Of a stretch of 8,060 bases of DNA, positions 5,110-8,060 are shown piece after piece. The notes under the pieces were generated by a model that was given only the letters and a program-made list of their open reading frames with translations, made no database searches and was not told the DNA's origin. Position 1 is the stretch's first letter. Every line of letters begins with the position of its first letter. A program made the position numbers and the translations under genes. Source of the DNA: Acinetobacter sp. (lineage in GTDB: Bacteria; Pseudomonadota; Gammaproteobacteria; Pseudomonadales; Moraxellaceae); NCBI GenBank assembly GCA_030152675.1, contig JASLIY010000277.1, positions 1 through 8,060 of the forward strand, in the 5' to 3' direction.

Positions 5110-7326
5110 ATGCAGTATTTAAAGGCTCCCAAAAACCCAACAAAATTGTCCCAACGCGTGGGGAAACAGCATTTAAAACTCAGCGTTTTGTCGCTCTTGA
5201 TCCTGAATGTTCAAGCCGCCTATGCTGCCGATGAGACCGTGACCACAGCGCCAGTCGCCACCACTTTACCCACGATGGTACTTGAGGCGATGAGTGCCCA
5301 AGACCCGATCAAGACCTATGTCGATTATAAGCAGGCCAATGTAACTCGTAATGGCTTGGATAAAAAAGACATTCCACAAACCGTGGAAACCATCGATGCG
5401 CAAAAAGATAAAATGTATGGGTCCAATGACCTGAGCGTGATGCTGCAAGGCACACCGGGTGTAGACACCAGTTACGATATGCGTGGTGATGGCATTAAAC
5501 TGCGTGGTTTTGAAGCGGATACCAGTGATATCTATCGCGATGGCATCCGTGAAAGTGGCCAAGTACGTCGTAGTACTGCCAATATCGAACGCATTGAAAT
5601 TCTCAAAGGCCCAGCATCGGTACTTTATGGTCGCAGTAGCGGCGGTGGCGTGATCAATATGGTGAGTAAATACGCCAACTTTGACTCGCCTAGCAGTGTT
5701 GGCGTCTATGCTGGTTCTTATAATGACTTGGGAACCACTTTAGATATTAATGAAGTCTTGAATGATCATTGGGCGGCGCGTCTGACCACCGAAGTGTATA
5801 AAACCGATAGCTTCCGCAGTGGAATCAGCAGTGATGAGATCATGGCTTCACCGAGCGTGACTTATAACAACCAAGAGGGGTTGGTCTGGACGGGGCAGTA
5901 TACCTATGACCGTTTACATCGTATTCCAGATCGTGGCCCAAGTTTCAACAAATTGCCATCAGGCACCTCGACCAAAATGGGCTTTGCGCAGGACGGCGAT
6001 TATGTCAATGACACCTCACAGACCCTACGTTCCGACCTCAGTTATGAGATTAACCCTGACTGGAAACTGCATTGGGCTTTGAGCTATCGTCAAGCGGATC
6101 AAGACTTTGATCATTTCTATGCGGGTGACTACTGTGCTACGGATACCGTCGCTACGGACAAGCAAGCTGCTTGTCGTCAGGGCTTGATTCGCCAGATTTA
6201 TTATTGGCAGCAAACCAGCAACAAGACCACGTCGAATACCTTTGATCTACAAGCTAAGTTCAACACTGGCGCGTTAGAACATCAGATGATGCTTGGCCTA
6301 GATATCGCCTATGAGCAACGTGAACCTTTACTGGCCAATAAAGACCAGAATGGCAAATTGGTTGCGGGCTATGTTGATCCAATCACCGGTGATCGTTTTC
6401 ACAACCGTCCAAGCGAGCGTCAGTTAAATACCCATAACTATAACCAAGCCACCAGTTATGGTGTCTTTGCCCAAGACTTGATTAGCCTCACGCCTGAACT
6501 GAAGCTGATGTTGGGTGCGCGTTTTGACCACTATAAGAGTGAGACCAATAACAAACTCAAAGACAGTCAAGACCCTGACTACAAACGGACGATTAAGGAC
6601 AGTACTTTTAGTCCGAATGTGGGAATTGTATGGCAACCGATTGAATCGCAAAGCCTATACGCCTCATATAATCGCAGCTTTGCACCTTTCGGTGGCCGAA
6701 CAGGTCTGAGTGTGGTCAGTGCCAATCAAAATATGGCGTTATTTGATGCTGATCCACAGTTTAGTGATCAGTATGAAGTCGGGGTTAAAAGTGAATGGTT
6801 GGATGAGCGTTTAAGCACCCAACTCTCAGTCTATGACTTGCGTAAAAATAACATCCGCTATTTGATGGATAAGAATGATCCAAACTCTTGGGGTGTTTCT
6901 GGTCAGCACAAATCTCAAGGGGTTGAGTTTAGTTTCATTGGCCGTGCCTTAGAACAAGTCTATGTCCGTGGTGGCTATAGTTATGCCGAGGCTAAAATCA
7001 GTAAAGATGCCCAAAATCCGCAACTGGTCGGCAACCGTCTCATAGGCACCGCCAAAGAAACCGGTAACTTATTTGTTCGTTATCTTCCTACGGATCAATG
7101 GTATGCCGAAATCGGGATGACCCGTGTAGGTGATAGTTGGACGGATAAGGAAAACACCATCAAGCTCAAAGGCTTTACCCGTGCAGATGCGGCAATCGGC
7201 TATAGTGCCCATCCATGGAATGTGACCTTGGCGGTTTCTAACCTGACCAATAAAAACTACTGGCGTTCGGATGCGATGCCAGGCACACCACGCAGTGCCT
7301 TGTTACGAGTCAATTACGAGTTCTAA
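5110..7326 (+). CDS. TonB-dependent siderophore receptor, outer membrane
   Basis: This 738-aa outer-membrane receptor takes up a ferric siderophore using energy from TonB-ExbB-ExbD. It has a signal peptide with a long basic n-region (1-23), a hydrophobic core LSVLSLLILNV (24-34) and probable cleavage after AYA (37-39). TLPTMVLEAM (52-61) is a likely TonB box. The plug domain (about 88-190) has DIPQTVETIDAQ, LRGFEADTSDIYRDGIR and IERIEILKGPASVLYGRSS, typical of the TonB-siderophore receptor family. The rest forms the 22-strand barrel, ending YWRSDAMPGTPRSALLRVNYEF-like with a terminal Phe, as outer-membrane assembly requires. The only Cys of the mature protein are 342 and 355, in a probable surface loop, and may form a disulfide. 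The ligand is not determinable from sequence; known receptors of this type bind hydroxamates, catecholates or mixed siderophores. A Fur box overlaps the promoter. The full length and intact frame suggest a working gene. Confidence 0.95.
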   Translation: MQYLKAPKNPTKLSQRVGKQHLKLSVLSLLILNVQAAYAADETVTTAPVATTLPTMVLEAMSAQDPIKTYVDYKQANVTRNGLDKKDIPQTVETIDAQKDKMYGSNDLSVMLQGTPGVDTSYDMRGDGIKLRGFEADTSDIYRDGIRESGQVRRSTANIERIEILKGPASVLYGRSSGGGVINMVSKYANFDSPSSVGVYAGSYNDLGTTLDINEVLNDHWAARLTTEVYKTDSFRSGISSDEIMASPSVTYNNQEGLVWTGQYTYDRLHRIPDRGPSFNKLPSGTSTKMGFAQDGDYVNDTSQTLRSDLSYEINPDWKLHWALSYRQADQDFDHFYAGDYCATDTVATDKQAACRQGLIRQIYYWQQTSNKTTSNTFDLQAKFNTGALEHQMMLGLDIAYEQREPLLANKDQNGKLVAGYVDPITGDRFHNRPSERQLNTHNYNQATSYGVFAQDLISLTPELKLMLGARFDHYKSETNNKLKDSQDPDYKRTIKDSTFSPNVGIVWQPIESQSLYASYNRSFAPFGGRTGLSVVSANQNMALFDADPQFSDQYEVGVKSEWLDERLSTQLSVYDLRKNNIRYLMDKNDPNSWGVSGQHKSQGVEFSFIGRALEQVYVRGGYSYAEAKISKDAQNPQLVGNRLIGTAKETGNLFVRYLPTDQWYAEIGMTRVGDSWTDKENTIKLKGFTRADAAIGYSAHPWNVTLAVSNLTNKNYWRSDAMPGTPRSALLRVNYEF

Positions 7327-7355
7327 TCCAGCGTGATGATGTTCTGATCGGAGCG

Positions 7356-7378
7356 AGCCTCAGGCAATGCTTGAGGCT
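7356..7378 (+). terminator. Hairpin after the receptor gene, possible weak terminator
   Basis: AGCCTCAGGC (7356-7365) pairs with GCTTGAGGCT (7369-7378) around a 3-nt loop, giving 10 bp with one G-T wobble. It starts 29 nt after the receptor stop codon. No T tract follows (GCTTCC comes next), so it may only reduce read-through into the downstream membrane-protein gene or protect the 3' end of the receptor mRNA. Confidence 0.4.
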
Positions 7379-7457
7379 GCTTCCAAAATACATGATATGC
7401 CGCCCCGTCATGATGCTCTAGTCTTGCGCTACATCAATACCAGCTTAGAGAATCAAG

Positions 7458-8060
7458 ATGTGGGGATTTATCGTCGCGGTGTTCGCCATTGCGGGCATGA
7501 TCAAAGGCATGATCGGTTTGGGATTGCCCGCCGTGTCGATGGGACTTTTGACTTTGGTCATGAGCCCGTTACAAGCCGCCAGTTTACTGATCGTTCCCTC
7601 AATGCTGACCAACTTCTGGCAGTTATTTGCCGAGGGTGGGGTTTGGCCCTTATTACGACGCTTTTGGTCTTTGGCACTCGGGATCGTGGTTGGCTCGCTC
7701 TGGAGTCTATTTCCCACCCTCAATCAAACTGACTTTCCTTCTGAAGCCTTACTCGGCAGCATGCTAGCGCTGTATGGTATTTACGGGATCTATGCAAAAA
7801 ATATTCCCGATCTCAGTCGTCATGAAACATGGCTCTCACCGATCGTGGGGTATCTCGGCGGAGCGTTAACGGTTGCGACTGGTGTCGTGATCATTCCTGT
7901 CGTGCCCTATGTACAAGCTTTACAACTGAAACGTGATGATCTGGTTCAGACCTTGGGCTTGGCCTTTACCATCTCCACCTGTTGTTTGGCATGGTTTATC
8001 TATCAACATCCGCAGGATCAAAGCCCGATCCTGACCCCTATGGCATGGATTGGACTGGTA
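7458..8060 (+). CDS. TauE/SafE-family membrane transporter, 3'-truncated by the window edge
   Basis: The frame runs from ATG at 7458 through the last base without a stop, giving 201 visible residues. An in-frame TAG at 7446 with no other start between fixes this ATG; AGAG at 7447-7450 is a modest ribosome binding site. The N-terminus, MWGFIVAVFAIAGMIKGMIG, followed by LPAVSMGLLTLVMSPLQAA and LLIVPSMLTNFWQLF, is typical of the first half of the TauE/SafE (former DUF81) permeases. GYLGGALTVATGVVIIPVVP (131-150) is the matching motif opening the second half. Several hydrophobic segments are visible, so it is an inner-membrane protein. Family members are linked to export of sulfite, sulfoacetate or other organic anions, but most are uncharacterised and no substrate can be assigned. 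About 40-60 residues are probably missing. It follows the receptor by 131 nt on the same strand; a shared function is unproven. Confidence 0.9.
   Translation, partial: MWGFIVAVFAIAGMIKGMIGLGLPAVSMGLLTLVMSPLQAASLLIVPSMLTNFWQLFAEGGVWPLLRRFWSLALGIVVGSLWSLFPTLNQTDFPSEALLGSMLALYGIYGIYAKNIPDLSRHETWLSPIVGYLGGALTVATGVVIIPVVPYVQALQLKRDDLVQTLGLAFTISTCCLAWFIYQHPQDQSPILTPMAWIGLV

Noticed and set aside
7371..7399. Possible promoter TTGAGG with GATATG for the TauE/SafE-type gene
   Set aside because: The -10 matches the consensus at only 3 of 6 positions, and the -35 lies within the hairpin arm. The support is no better than chance.
7367..7732. 121-codon open frame on the + strand
   Set aside because: It runs in another frame across the TauE/SafE-type gene, has no recognisable domain, and its start lies inside the hairpin after the receptor.

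Overview
The window looks like chromosomal DNA of a gammaproteobacterium, most likely a member of the Moraxellaceae close to Acinetobacter. This rests on the style of the proteins (short-type IlvD, the LPTMVLEAM-type TonB box, the NimR-like AraC regulator), on moderate GC content with AT-rich intergenic gaps, and on codon use. It is an inference; no species is claimed. No rRNA, tRNA, CRISPR array, insertion sequence or phage gene was seen. Both ends of the window cut through genes.

Left block (1-2901, + strand): the last 380 codons of ilvD (dihydroxy-acid dehydratase, branched-chain amino-acid synthesis) end at a strong intrinsic terminator. A good sigma70-type promoter is nested into that terminator. 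It drives a two-gene unit: a 452-aa protein built from two DsbA/HCCA-isomerase-like thioredoxin-fold halves without a CXXC motif, and a small AroQ-class chorismate mutase/isochorismate-pyruvate-lyase-like protein whose start lies 62 nt inside the first gene. A 16-bp hairpin closes the block, and it faces the convergent MFS gene.

Middle block (2940-4974): an MFS exporter of the Bcr/CflA-like drug:H+ antiporter type on the minus strand and an AraC-family regulator on the plus strand are divergently transcribed from a gap of about 85 bp. The arrangement recalls NimT/NimR of E. coli. The gap carries a TATAAT box merged with a partial Fur-like sequence.

Right block (5059-8060, + strand): a clear Fur box overlaps the promoter of a 738-aa TonB-dependent siderophore receptor. 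It is followed by a TauE/SafE-family membrane protein that is cut by the window end. The best reading of the middle and right blocks is an iron-responsive island: a Fur-controlled outer-membrane siderophore receptor next to a regulator and an exporter that may serve the same or a related small molecule. No siderophore biosynthesis gene or inner-membrane ferrisiderophore importer is visible. I found no clearly undescribed system. The points most worth a second look are the promoter nested in the ilvD terminator, the long gene overlap, and the Gln-to-Glu change in the mutase active site.
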